Positions 1 to 8,737 of a DNA stretch of 64,000 nt are shown here, in pieces; position 1 is the stretch's first letter; each line of letters starts with the position of its first letter. Origin of the DNA: Sphingobium sp. MI1205 (GTDB taxonomy: Bacteria > Pseudomonadota > Alphaproteobacteria > Sphingomonadales > Sphingomonadaceae). The stretch lies in assembly GCF_001563285.1 (NCBI RefSeq), contig NZ_CP005188.1, positions 2,671,501 through 2,735,500 of the forward strand, read 5' to 3'. A model generated the notes under the pieces. That model worked only from the letters and a program-made list of their open reading frames with translations. It had not been told where the DNA came from and did no database searches. Made by a program: the position numbers and the translations under genes.

Positions 1-700
1 CCAGCACGGTGCGGGCGGGCAGGCGGATGTCGCGCATGCGATTGGCGATGCGGGCCTGCCAGACGGGGTCAACGCGTTCCTCGTCAACCTGCGCCTTCGA
101 CCCCATCAGCGGCTCGACAGCGCGCAGCGAGGACAGGGGGAACAGCAGGTCGATGGGCCATTCCTGATCGCGCGCGATGCTCAGCATGAAGCGTTGCAGC
201 ACCATCTGCTCCCCCGGCTGCGCCGCCGAGGCAAAGCCGATGCCGGTTTCGCGGATGATGAGCGCCGTTTCCAGCGGCAGGACATCGGCCCAGCTTTCAA
301 CGAGGCGCGCGATGATCGCTTCGGAAATCCGGGCGATCAAGCGGTCCTCAGTCGGCGTGAATTCGCCACGATCAGGTAGTGGGCGGTTGCCAATGCCGCC
401 ATAGAAGCAATCGACCAGCGTCGAAATCATCGCCGCCTCCATCCGCAGCAGCATCTGCCCTTTCAGCGGCGCGATGCGATAGACGCCGATACTGCAAAAG
501 GCGGGCACTTCGGCGGACCACTGGGCAAAGTCCAGGACCCGCGCATCGGCCATCCCGACATGCGGACGCACGCCTGAAATCGGCTCGATCAGCGCGCGCA
601 AACGCCGGCCGAGCTTTTCGCCCAGCCGGTCAAGCCCGGACAGCATCTGTGGTGTCTGCGATTCCCCGCGCCCAAAGGCGAAGGTCTGAACATCGTTCAT
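1..700 (-). CDS. fliM: Flagellar motor switch protein FliM (C-terminus cut by window edge)
   Basis: The first 233 residues of the C-ring switch protein FliM, which sits between FliG and FliN and normally takes the chemotaxis signal. The middle domain is recognisable, including the stretch around DCFYGGIGNRP and PLSSLRAVEPLMG. The start ATG at 700 has AGGGGA five bases upstream. The N-terminus (MNDVQTFAFGRGES...) runs almost directly into the switch domain and lacks the CheY-binding helix (LSQxEIDALL type). The upstream frame meets a stop after about 14 codons with no alternative ATG or GTG, so a missed longer start is unlikely. It is the last visible gene of the fliE-to-fliM operon. A 52-base gap holding a strong hairpin separates it from fliL, whereas most other junctions in the operon overlap or nearly touch. 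Confidence 0.93.
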   Translation of the reverse strand, partial: MNDVQTFAFGRGESQTPQMLSGLDRLGEKLGRRLRALIEPISGVRPHVGMADARVLDFAQWSAEVPAFCSIGVYRIAPLKGQMLLRMEAAMISTLVDCFYGGIGNRPLPDRGEFTPTEDRLIARISEAIIARLVESWADVLPLETALIIRETGIGFASAAQPGEQMVLQRFMLSIARDQEWPIDLLFPLSSLRAVEPLMGSKAQVDEERVDPVWQARIANRMRDIRLPARTVL

Positions 701-703
701 GAT

Positions 704-732
704 AGTCCCCTGCCCTAGAGGGTCAGGGGACT
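704..732 (-). promoter_or_regulatory. Hairpin masking the fliM ribosome binding site
   Basis: On the minus strand AGTCCCCTG pairs perfectly with CAGGGGACT, with a further CCC/GGG inside (one bulged A, small loop). The 3' arm contains AGGGGA, the likely Shine-Dalgarno of fliM, five bases before its ATG. No T-run follows, so this is not a standard terminator. It could limit fliM translation or mark an RNA processing point between fliL and fliM. The structure is seen; the role is inferred. Confidence 0.6.
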
Positions 733-752
733 TCCCGACCTTTCAGGCACCC

Positions 753-1385
753 CTATTGAATAACGAAATTGGTAAAATATACGTTATCGATACCGCCATA
801 ACCGGTCTTTTGCTTCAAAACATCGTTAATAATGCCCTTGATCCGGCCCTGAAGCTCTCTTTTGCCCTCAGGCGTCGCCAACATCGCCACGGGCTGCTGG
901 GCGAGCAGCATCAAGACCTGGCTGCGAATCGCCATCTCATGCGTCTTGATCGCCTCGATGACGCGCATGTCATAATAGGTCGATACGGCGACCGAAATCT
1001 GCGCAAAGGCGTCCGTGTCCGACATGTTGGACGTAAAGGGCGCCTGAAGCTGGAAATAGGTTGCCTGATAAGCGGCCGGGTTGGCGGGTGCAGGCAGGTC
1101 GATGCCCTTTCCGGGACGCCCAGCCGCATGGGCCGCGCCGCCTTCGCCATGCCCCTCGGCGCCCATGCCATGCGCCTTGGCGACCTCCTCGGCACTCTCA
1201 CCGGCCAGCACGAGCACGGGCTTTCTGGGATCGACCTTTGGCCCTTCTTCCTCCTTGCTGAAGAAGCCGGCGGCATACAGGCCGCCCGCCGTTCCAGCGC
1301 CACCCAGAACCAGTGCGACGACGATCAGGAGGATCACTTTCATGCCTCCCCCCTTCTTTTTTTTCGCCTTCGCCTCGTCGCTCAT
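753..1385 (-). CDS. fliL: Flagellar basal body-associated protein FliL
   Basis: 210 residues. FliL is an inner-membrane protein that surrounds the stator and supports torque. Visible are a Lys/Gly-rich cytoplasmic start, one membrane segment at about residues 15-40 (MKVILLIVVALVLGGAG...), a charged linker and a C-terminal periplasmic domain ending ...YFTNFVIQ. It lies 27 bases after fliK in the fliE-to-fliM operon. Confidence 0.93.
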   Translation of the reverse strand: MSDEAKAKKKKGGGMKVILLIVVALVLGGAGTAGGLYAAGFFSKEEEGPKVDPRKPVLVLAGESAEEVAKAHGMGAEGHGEGGAAHAAGRPGKGIDLPAPANPAAYQATYFQLQAPFTSNMSDTDAFAQISVAVSTYYDMRVIEAIKTHEMAIRSQVLMLLAQQPVAMLATPEGKRELQGRIKGIINDVLKQKTGYGGIDNVYFTNFVIQ

Positions 1386-1412
1386 CTGCTGATCCCTCGT
1401 AAATCCTGGAAT

Positions 1413-3242
1413 TTAGGCGTAGCGCGCGCGCACCCCGTCATGGGCGCTCGACCGCGTATCCGCATGGTTAAGAACGGCAGGATCGGAAGAGCTTTTAGGG
1501 CCAAGGCCGTTATTTTCGCGCCCCTGCCAGCGGGACTGCTGGCCCTGGGGCTGGCCCATATTCTGGCCGTTATTCTGCTGCCAGGCGGACGCGGTCTGCG
1601 ACCCCTGCTGCTGCGACTGGGACTGTTGTTGCGAGGAAGATTGCCCGCCCATGTCCGCACGTTGAGCTTCGGCGACCGGGGCGGCCCGCTCGACACGGAC
1701 TTCGGAGATGCGCACGGCGGCAAGGCCCGCGTCCAGCTTCAACCGGTCGCTGTCCTGCCGCAATGCGGCCTCGGCGGCCTCGCTGGCCACGGTCAGGCTG
1801 ACGGCGGCGCCTTCGGCCCCCTGTCTTATGTCAACCTGCACAGCGCCCAGATGATGCGTGTCGATCTGGAACCGGCCCTGCGCGCCATTGGCGGAAAGCC
1901 CGGCAATGTCGCGCGCAAGCCCGTCGATCCACTGGCCCGACACGCCCATATCGACCATCTGCGCGCCCAGGCTGGCGGAAAGATCGACGACGGGAGCCGA
2001 TGATATGACGGGCTGCACGGCCATGGGCGACGCGGTCGCGCTCGACGGCACAGGCGCGGCATCGAGCGGCTGCGCGGCCACGAAAGAGACTGGTGGCACA
2101 TCAGCCTTGGCCGTGGCAGGCTTCTCCTTCGCAGAGGCAGCGGCAGAGACCTGCTCGCCCACCCGCACGGATGCGCCGGACTGCCGGGCGGAGACCTGCT
2201 CACGCACCAGTTGCAGCAAGGCAAGCGCCTCCGACTTGACGGGTTGGCCGTTGAGGACAGGCGCGGTTGGCTGCGGGGTTTCAGCTACAGGGTCTGCGGC
2301 TTCGGTTGCAGGTTGATCCTGCTTGCTTGCCGGACCTCCAACCTGCTTGATAGCGATCGGCTTATGCGGGGTGGGCAACGCTCCATTGTCGGCGACAGGC
2401 ACAGGCGCGGGCGCATTGTCGGACCGAACCGTCGGAGCGACATCCTGCGGCTGGGTGGACGGCGGAACAACTTCATGACGCTGCCCTTCGACCGCCACGG
2501 GTGCAGGCGCGATAGTCTTCGCAGGTTTAACCGCCTTGTCGCCCTTGCTCGCGGAAGCCTCGGTCACCACTGGCGCGGTGGGGACAGGAACGGACGGCGT
2601 CATCACTGGCACCGCGTCCGGGGCGTATGCCATGGGTAGTTCAGCGCTCGCTGTATCCTCGGCTTCGCTGTCTGCTGCCACCCCCGCCTCGGCCTCAGCT
2701 TGCGTCAGGTCGGCAGGGTCGCCCAAATCAGCGTCCTGATGATGATGCACCTGGGACGATTTTGGCTTCACCTTGGCTTCTGCCAGCTCTTCCGGCACTG
2801 CGACTTGAGGCGGCACCGCCAAGGGCAGCGGCGCGACATCCACGGTCCCGCTTTCCGGTTCCGCTTCGTTTTGCGGCGCGGGCTGCAATGCGGCGTCATG
2901 TTTGATCAACCCGAGCGCGAGGCCGGGCGGCAGGGTATCAGGCGTACCCTTTCCAGCGGCGACAGCGACAGCCAGCCCTGGCGGCACATGGTCATGAGCG
3001 CCCCGTTCACCCGGCGGATCCATATCAGCCCGAAATTCCGGGACGACGGGCACAGCCGGTTCGGCATCGACCGTCTCTCCCGCAAGCGTTGCAGCAGCTT
3101 CACCGGGAAGCGGCGCCGCCATCGACCCGTCAAGCATCGCTGCGAAACCAGTGCTGTCGTCCTGCCCCTTGGCCGCCACGGCGGCAATCCCCGGCAGCGC
3201 CGAGGAAGAAAGCAGAGCCTTGAGGCTGAAAAGCATGTTCAT
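1413..3242 (-). CDS. fliK: Flagellar hook-length control protein FliK
   Basis: 609 residues from the chosen start. FliK is the secreted ruler that sets hook length and switches export specificity. The long Pro/Ala-rich middle is poorly conserved. The C-terminal domain (about residues 430-540, with GRFQIDTHHLGAVQVDIRQG and LRQDSDRLKLDAGLAAVRISEV) fits the Flg_hook family. A Gln/Ser-rich tail follows. The frame is open further upstream, but the ATG at 3242 begins one base after the fliJ stop and has AGGAG nine bases before it, so I prefer it; an ATG at 3251 is the alternative. Confidence 0.85.
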   Translation of the reverse strand: MNMLFSLKALLSSSALPGIAAVAAKGQDDSTGFAAMLDGSMAAPLPGEAAATLAGETVDAEPAVPVVPEFRADMDPPGERGAHDHVPPGLAVAVAAGKGTPDTLPPGLALGLIKHDAALQPAPQNEAEPESGTVDVAPLPLAVPPQVAVPEELAEAKVKPKSSQVHHHQDADLGDPADLTQAEAEAGVAADSEAEDTASAELPMAYAPDAVPVMTPSVPVPTAPVVTEASASKGDKAVKPAKTIAPAPVAVEGQRHEVVPPSTQPQDVAPTVRSDNAPAPVPVADNGALPTPHKPIAIKQVGGPASKQDQPATEAADPVAETPQPTAPVLNGQPVKSEALALLQLVREQVSARQSGASVRVGEQVSAAASAKEKPATAKADVPPVSFVAAQPLDAAPVPSSATASPMAVQPVISSAPVVDLSASLGAQMVDMGVSGQWIDGLARDIAGLSANGAQGRFQIDTHHLGAVQVDIRQGAEGAAVSLTVASEAAEAALRQDSDRLKLDAGLAAVRISEVRVERAAPVAEAQRADMGGQSSSQQQSQSQQQGSQTASAWQQNNGQNMGQPQGQQSRWQGRENNGLGPKSSSDPAVLNHADTRSSAHDGVRARYA

Positions 3243-3243
3243 G

Positions 3244-3669
3244 TCAGACATCTCCTGTCCGCTGCATCCGGCGATAGCGAGGCAAGGCCGCCAGCCTGTT
3301 TTCCCGCCATTCTTCAAGGTCCGCGCGGGCACGATCCTTGAGCTTTTCGGCGATTTCACGATCCCTGTTGGTCACGAGACTGATGCCTTCCTTCACTTCA
3401 ACCTTGCGGCGCGCATCGTAAAGCGCCCCATCCAGCTGGCGGCCCGCCTGCTCCAGACGACTGGCCAGTTCCTGCATCGCAGCAAAATTCGCGCCAGTTG
3501 CCATACCTGGATTGGAAAAAAGGTCGCCACGCACCTTGCGCAGCCTGTCGGCGTTGCGTTCGATCCCTTCCGCCTCGTCGCGTGCGCGCGCCGTTTCGGC
3601 CACGGCCATGGCATGCTGCACATGGCGAACGCGCAGGACGCGTTGGCGGCGGGCGACCATGCCCTTCAT
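3244..3669 (-). CDS. fliJ: Flagellar export protein FliJ
   Basis: 141 residues, almost wholly charged and helical, as expected for the coiled-coil stalk that sits in the FliI ATPase ring and helps drive export. Sequence conservation is low; identity rests on size, coiled-coil character and position between fliI and fliK. It overlaps fliI by four bases (ATGA), which implies translational coupling. Confidence 0.8.
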   Translation of the reverse strand: MKGMVARRQRVLRVRHVQHAMAVAETARARDEAEGIERNADRLRKVRGDLFSNPGMATGANFAAMQELASRLEQAGRQLDGALYDARRKVEVKEGISLVTNRDREIAEKLKDRARADLEEWRENRLAALPRYRRMQRTGDV

Positions 3670-4994
3670 GCGCCAAACTCGGCGATCAGCGCGTCAGCAC
3701 TGGTGGACAGGTCGATGAAGCTTTTCTGGTCCTGACGGATGAAGTCCAGTAATTCCTGACGGCGCTGCACGGCTTCGTCGATCACCGGATCATTGCCGGG
3801 GCGATAGGCGCCCATCAGGATGAGGTCGCGATTTTCCTCATAAGCGGCCCAAAGGCGGCGATAGGAAGCGGCGGCGTGACGATGCTCGTCCGGCACCACA
3901 TCGGCCATGACGCGCGACAGCGACTTGCCGACGTCGATCGCCGGGAAGATCGACTGTTCGGACAAATGGCGCGACAGCACGAAATGACCATCGACGATGG
4001 CACGAGCTGCGTCGACGATCGGATCGTCGGTGTCGTCGCCGTCGGCCAGCACGGTATAAAGCGCGGTGATCGACCCGCCGGTGCGGCTGTCTACCCCTGC
4101 CCGCTCCACCAGACGGGGGATCAGGGCGAGCGCGGATGGCGGGTAGCCCTTCATCGCGGGCGGTTCGCCCAGCGCCAGCCCGATCTCACGCTGGGCATGG
4201 GCGCAACGGGTCAGGCTGTCGATCAGCAGCAGCACCTTCTTGCCGCGTGCGCGGAAATATTCGGCGATGGCGGTCGCGCGGGCAGCAGCGCGCAGGCGCA
4301 ACACCGGCGGATGATCGGCGGGCACGGCGACGACGACACTCTTGCCCATCGTATGCTTAAGCTTGGTTTCCAGAAAATCGCTGACTTCGCGGCCACGTTC
4401 GCCGATCAGGCCGACGACCACGACATCGGCTTCGGCGCCCGCGATCATCTGGCCCATGAGGACCGACTTGCCCACGCCCGACCCTGCGATAATCGCGATC
4501 CGCTGTCCCCGCCCGGCGGTCAGCAGCGCATTGACCGCGCGCACACCCAGATCGAACGGTTCGGTCACCCGGCCACGATCAAGCACATTGCCCTTCACGC
4601 CATTGAGCGGCCACGATCCGCCAGCGATGATAGGCCCCTTGCGGTCCAGCGGCTGACCCATGGCATCTATGACGCGACCGATCAGGCCATCGCCGACCTG
4701 CACCATCGTCGCCTGGCTGTCCGGCTCCACCCGCGCGCCATTTTCCAGCGGCGCATCGGCGTCCAGCGGTACCAGCAACGTCCTGTCGCCGCGAAAGCCC
4801 ACGACCTCGGCCCGACAGATCGTTCCGTCCGACGCGATTACTCGCGCGCCCGCGCCGATCGGCTTACGAAAGCCGGTGACTTCCAGCATCCCGGCGTCAT
4901 GGCTGACCAGCCGGCCGACATGACGCGGCTGGCGGTTCTGCACCTGAAGATGGTCGAACAGCGTCTCCGCCTGGGCGAGCGAGGCGCGGATCAT
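3666..4994 (-). CDS. fliI: Flagellum-specific ATPase FliI
   Basis: 442 residues, normal for the family. FliI is the cytoplasmic hexameric ATPase of the flagellar type III exporter, related to F1-beta. Walker A GSGVGKS lies at residues 171-177. Walker B (LLLIDSLTR) and the following HAQREIGLALGEPP and GSITALYTVLADGDD stretches are intact. It overlaps fliH upstream by four bases and fliJ downstream by four. Confidence 0.97.
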   Translation of the reverse strand: MIRASLAQAETLFDHLQVQNRQPRHVGRLVSHDAGMLEVTGFRKPIGAGARVIASDGTICRAEVVGFRGDRTLLVPLDADAPLENGARVEPDSQATMVQVGDGLIGRVIDAMGQPLDRKGPIIAGGSWPLNGVKGNVLDRGRVTEPFDLGVRAVNALLTAGRGQRIAIIAGSGVGKSVLMGQMIAGAEADVVVVGLIGERGREVSDFLETKLKHTMGKSVVVAVPADHPPVLRLRAAARATAIAEYFRARGKKVLLLIDSLTRCAHAQREIGLALGEPPAMKGYPPSALALIPRLVERAGVDSRTGGSITALYTVLADGDDTDDPIVDAARAIVDGHFVLSRHLSEQSIFPAIDVGKSLSRVMADVVPDEHRHAAASYRRLWAAYEENRDLILMGAYRPGNDPVIDEAVQRRQELLDFIRQDQKSFIDLSTSADALIAEFGA

Positions 4995-5626
4995 GGCTTG
5001 CCCTCCATATCGTCGAGCAGCGCACGAAGGCGTGACAGCCGAACATCCGGGCCATCCTCAACCCAGCCATCAGCGGTTTCCAACCGCACGCAGCCGCGAT
5101 GCATCGCCTCGTCGGCGACCAGCCGCACACCGATCGTCTCGTCCTGCAACATGGCGATGTCGTCGGGATGCAGGTGAAGCGCGCCCTTCGGATCATTCTC
5201 CTCGATAAAGGCGGCGACCGTGTCACAGCGCTGCACCAGCCGTTCGATATCAATCTCGACCTCGCCGACGATCTGCTCGACCAATCGGACAACGGTTGCC
5301 GAAAGCATGGTGGACAGCATTCCGCTGGGCGCAGGCGACAGCAGTTCCAGCGCCTCAGCCAGCCGGTTGCGCGCTTCCGCCTCTGCGACCTGGGAATCCC
5401 CGATCACGCGGCACCCCTCGTCAAACCCTTGGGCGAATGCCTCGATCCGCGCCTGCTCCAGAATGTCCTCGTCGGTCATCGGCGCGGCGGCGGCATCGTG
5501 CATCGCCATTGCGGTCATCGGACCTTCGTTGAACAGGCTGCGAAAACCGCCGCTTTTCAGCTGGCTCATGCCGCCCAGCGGGATGCTGGCGACGTCATGG
5601 CTGCTGGCGCCCATCACCTTAAACAA
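4991..5626 (-). CDS. fliH: Flagellar assembly protein FliH
   Basis: 211 residues. FliH is the stator-like regulator that ties FliI to the C-ring. The central part is acidic and helical with the typical EQARIEAFAQGFDEG stretch. The C-terminal half resembles the vacuolar-ATPase E-subunit-like domain (MLSATVVRLVEQIVGEVE, LHLHPDDIAML). It overlaps fliG by eight bases and fliI by four. Confidence 0.88.
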   Translation of the reverse strand: MFKVMGASSHDVASIPLGGMSQLKSGGFRSLFNEGPMTAMAMHDAAAAPMTDEDILEQARIEAFAQGFDEGCRVIGDSQVAEAEARNRLAEALELLSPAPSGMLSTMLSATVVRLVEQIVGEVEIDIERLVQRCDTVAAFIEENDPKGALHLHPDDIAMLQDETIGVRLVADEAMHRGCVRLETADGWVEDGPDVRLSRLRALLDDMEGKP

Positions 5627-6632
5627 AATCGTTCCCCTTGCCGCCCAGCATGATGGTGCCAGCGTCCGCCATGCGACGCGCGGTGGCGATGATCAGCTTC
5701 TGCGCCTCCATCACCTCGGCCAGGCGGATGGGTCCGCGTTCTTCGATCTCGTCGGCAATGGCCTGCGCCGCACGGGCCGACATGGAACCGAATATCTTGC
5801 CCTTGAGCATGTCGTTCGCGCCCTTGAGCGCCACGACCAGCACGGAGCTGTCGATGGTCCGCATCAGCGTGCCCATATTCTTGTCATCCATGTCGATCAG
5901 GTTATCGAACACGAACATCTCTTCTTCGATGGTCTGCGCGATCATCTTGTCGCGCTTGGCGACGGCCTTCATGATCCGCTGTTCATTTTCCTTGCGGACA
6001 TTGTTCATGATGGCGGCCGCTTCGATCGTGCCGCCGCGCTGCGATGCCGCGCCCTGCTTCTTGGACGTCGAACCGCGCAGCAGCAGCTGTTCCAGATCGT
6101 CGAGCGCCTCGTTCGACACCGGGCCGAGCGTGGCGATGCGATAAACGATCTCTTCCTGATATTCGGCGGGCAGCAGTTGCAGCACATCGGCGGCGACCGG
6201 CGCTTCCAGATGGGCGAGCACGATCGCCATGATCTGCGGATGCTCCGCCTCGATCAGCGAAGCGACTTCCTTTGCGTCCATCCATTTCAGCATTTCCAGC
6301 TGGGTGGAGCGGGTCGGCGGGGTGATGCGCGCCAGGATCGTTTCCGCGCGTTCCTCGCCCAGCGCCTTGGTCATCGCGCCGCGAATATGGCGGGTCGCGC
6401 CATAGCCGATGGTCGTGCGCTTCTTCGCCTTGGTCACGAAATGGTCGAGCGCCTCGTTGACTTCCTCGACCTGCACATCGGCAACATCGTACATGGCATA
6501 GCCAAGCTGGCGGACTTCGTCGGGCTCCAGGCGCGAGAGGATCTGCGCAGCCTCATCCTCATCGAACAGCATCAGCAGGACGGCGGCTGCGGCGCTACCC
6601 TTGATGGCGGCGGCTTCAGTGACTTCAGCCAT
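5619..6632 (-). CDS. fliG: Flagellar motor switch protein FliG
   Basis: 337 residues, the usual length. FliG is the rotor protein that meets the stator. The middle-domain EHPQ motif is present (IEAEHPQIMAIVLAHLE), as is the C-terminal torque domain with alternating charged residues (FVFDNLIDMDDKNMGTLMRTID, KGANDMLKGKIFGSMSARA). It overlaps fliF by eight bases. Confidence 0.96.
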   Translation of the reverse strand: MAEVTEAAAIKGSAAAAVLLMLFDEDEAAQILSRLEPDEVRQLGYAMYDVADVQVEEVNEALDHFVTKAKKRTTIGYGATRHIRGAMTKALGEERAETILARITPPTRSTQLEMLKWMDAKEVASLIEAEHPQIMAIVLAHLEAPVAADVLQLLPAEYQEEIVYRIATLGPVSNEALDDLEQLLLRGSTSKKQGAASQRGGTIEAAAIMNNVRKENEQRIMKAVAKRDKMIAQTIEEEMFVFDNLIDMDDKNMGTLMRTIDSSVLVVALKGANDMLKGKIFGSMSARAAQAIADEIEERGPIRLAEVMEAQKLIIATARRMADAGTIMLGGKGNDFV

Positions 6633-8364
6633 TGTCCTTCTTCCCTTCCTTCAGAAGGTCGCGAACCACCAGCGCCGCGCGATCCGGGTCCTGCTTCACA
6701 AAGTTGCGAATAAGGTCGGCGCGCTGCGCATAGTCATAGGTGGACGAGATCATATCGAGCGTGACGGCCTGTCCCGCACCGGGCGCCGCGACAGCCTGCC
6801 GGCCGATTTCGGTCGAAATTTCGCGGCCGATCTTCTGCCCTGCGGCAGCGGCCTGCGCGCCAGCAGCTTCCTGCGCGGCGGCGCGGCGCTTCAGCAGCGG
6901 GCGGCCGATGCCGAATACCACCAGCAGGGCGACCGCAAGGGCGGACAGGTTCCGCACCAGCGGAGAGATCCAGTCGGCCTCATACCAAGGGGCCTGCACT
7001 TCCTCTGCCTTGACGAAGCTGCGCGACGACAGGGCGACCACGTCGCCACGCGCCTGGTCAAAACCGACCGCGCCCTTCACCAGCGCTTCAAGCGCCGCGA
7101 TCTCCTGCGCCGAACGGGGCTTGCCGTCCGCGCCATTGTCCAGGGCGACGGCCACCGACAGGCGCTTGACCGTGCCGATCGCGTCCTTGGTGACGGACAC
7201 TTCACGGCCCAGTTCAAAGCTGCGGTTGAAAGTCTCTTCGGTCTTCATCGGCGCGGTGGCCGGGGTGGCAGGCTGATTTTCCTGCGTGCCCTGGCTGACG
7301 GCCTGACCGTTGGGATTGGTTTGGGTAACGGTGGGATTGACCGGCGCCTGATTGCTCAGCGCGCCGGGAATGCCGCCCGCCTCGCCGCCAGCACCCTGAC
7401 CGCGCGGGTCGGACGCCCAGCTGCCGGTTTCGGCGCGCAGCCGCGCTTCGTCCTGCGGATAGGTTTCGCGGGTCGCCTGGCGTTCGGAGAAGTTCAGTTC
7501 GGCGCGCACTTCGGTCGAAAAATTGCCGTTGCCAAGAATGGGCGTGAGCAGCGCGATCACCGACTGGCGATAGCGGTCCTCGATCTTCGATTGAACCGCA
7601 AGCTGACGGTCGTCGGCGGCGTTGCCGTCATTATTGCTGAGCAACCGGCCATTCTGGTCCACCAGCGAAATCTGGTCGGGGCTGAGTTCGGGCACCGACG
7701 ATGCGACGAGGTGGACGATCGCGCTGACCTGCGCATCGGTCAGCGTGCGGCCCGAAGCGAGGCGCAGCATGATCGAGGCGGAAGGCTTGGCCCGTTCGCG
7801 CAGGAAAACGCTGGGCGGCTCGACGGCCAGGTGAACCTTGGCGCTTTCGACGCTGTCGATCGCCTCGATCGTGCGGGCAAGGTCCATCTCGCGGGCGGAT
7901 CGCAGCTTTTCGCCTTCCACGGCACGCGAAGCGCCCATTGGCAGGCTGTCGATCATGCTGTTGCCGTCAGGGGCGCTCTTGGGCAGCCCTTGGGCGGCGA
8001 GCATCATCTTCGCCTTGAAATAATCATTTTCGGCCACGGTCATCGCGCCCGAATTGTCGAAGTCGTAAGCCAGGCCATTCTGGTCCAGCACCTGCGCCAC
8101 TGCCGATTTGTCGGCATCGGGCAGGCCGCGGAACAGGTCGCGCTGCGGTGGTTCGCGCAGGGCAAGCCAAGCAGCGCCAGCGGTGGCGACGACGCCCAGC
8201 AGGCCGAGCAGCGGCAGGCTTTTCGCCACCGCAGGCTGCTTGATGAAGCCAGTGAAGCGGGCCTTGAGCGCATCGGGGTTCATGCCGCTGCCAAGGGCCG
8301 GGCCGCTGGCGGCGGGGAGAGCGGCAGCGCCGCCGACATTGGTGGAAAGTGCGTTCTCGCTCAT
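6625..8364 (-). CDS. fliF: Flagellar MS-ring protein FliF
   Basis: 579 residues, forming the inner-membrane ring on which the basal body is built. Membrane segments are near residue 45-65 and near residue 460-485. The periplasmic ring-building YscJ/FliF domain lies between (LARTIEAIDSVESAKVHLAVEPPSVF is typical). The C-terminal cytoplasmic tail ends RAALVVRDLLKEGKKDNG, the FliG-binding end. It follows fliE by one base. Confidence 0.96.
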   Translation of the reverse strand: MSENALSTNVGGAAALPAASGPALGSGMNPDALKARFTGFIKQPAVAKSLPLLGLLGVVATAGAAWLALREPPQRDLFRGLPDADKSAVAQVLDQNGLAYDFDNSGAMTVAENDYFKAKMMLAAQGLPKSAPDGNSMIDSLPMGASRAVEGEKLRSAREMDLARTIEAIDSVESAKVHLAVEPPSVFLRERAKPSASIMLRLASGRTLTDAQVSAIVHLVASSVPELSPDQISLVDQNGRLLSNNDGNAADDRQLAVQSKIEDRYRQSVIALLTPILGNGNFSTEVRAELNFSERQATRETYPQDEARLRAETGSWASDPRGQGAGGEAGGIPGALSNQAPVNPTVTQTNPNGQAVSQGTQENQPATPATAPMKTEETFNRSFELGREVSVTKDAIGTVKRLSVAVALDNGADGKPRSAQEIAALEALVKGAVGFDQARGDVVALSSRSFVKAEEVQAPWYEADWISPLVRNLSALAVALLVVFGIGRPLLKRRAAAQEAAGAQAAAAGQKIGREISTEIGRQAVAAPGAGQAVTLDMISSTYDYAQRADLIRNFVKQDPDRAALVVRDLLKEGKKDNG

Positions 8365-8365
8365 A

Positions 8366-8725
8366 TTACACCGGCATACTCATGATGTCCTTGTAGGCGG
8401 ACAGGAGTTTGTTGCGGACCTGAAGGGTCGCTTCGAAGCTAACCGACGCCTGCTGTTTGGCCAGCATGACGGCAGCGATGTCGGTTGTTTCGCCGCGTTC
8501 GAAGGCGGAAGCCGCCTCCCCTGCCTGGGCCTGAAGGCCGTTCACCTGGTTGAGCGCGGAATTGAGCGCTTCGGTAAAACCGCCGGGCTTGACGCCCTCG
8601 GCCCCGCCGATGCCCGCGCCGCCGCCGACAGTTCCGGTCTGGGCGACGTCGCGCAGGGCGGCGTTCTTCTGAAGGATGGCGTTGCGGATGGCCATCACGC
8701 TGTCAGTAGGGGAAATGCCGGTCAT
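8366..8725 (-). CDS. fliE: Flagellar hook-basal body protein FliE
   Basis: 119 residues. FliE is the first exported rod component and joins the MS-ring to the rod. The conserved C-terminal half is clear (GFTEALNSALNQVNGLQAQAGEAASAFERGE, VMLAKQQASVSFEATLQVRNKLLSAYKDIMSMPV). It is the first structural gene after the sigma-54 activator, 12 bases downstream of it. Confidence 0.94.
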   Translation of the reverse strand: MTGISPTDSVMAIRNAILQKNAALRDVAQTGTVGGGAGIGGAEGVKPGGFTEALNSALNQVNGLQAQAGEAASAFERGETTDIAAVMLAKQQASVSFEATLQVRNKLLSAYKDIMSMPV

Positions 8726-8737
8726 GCCTTACCTCCC

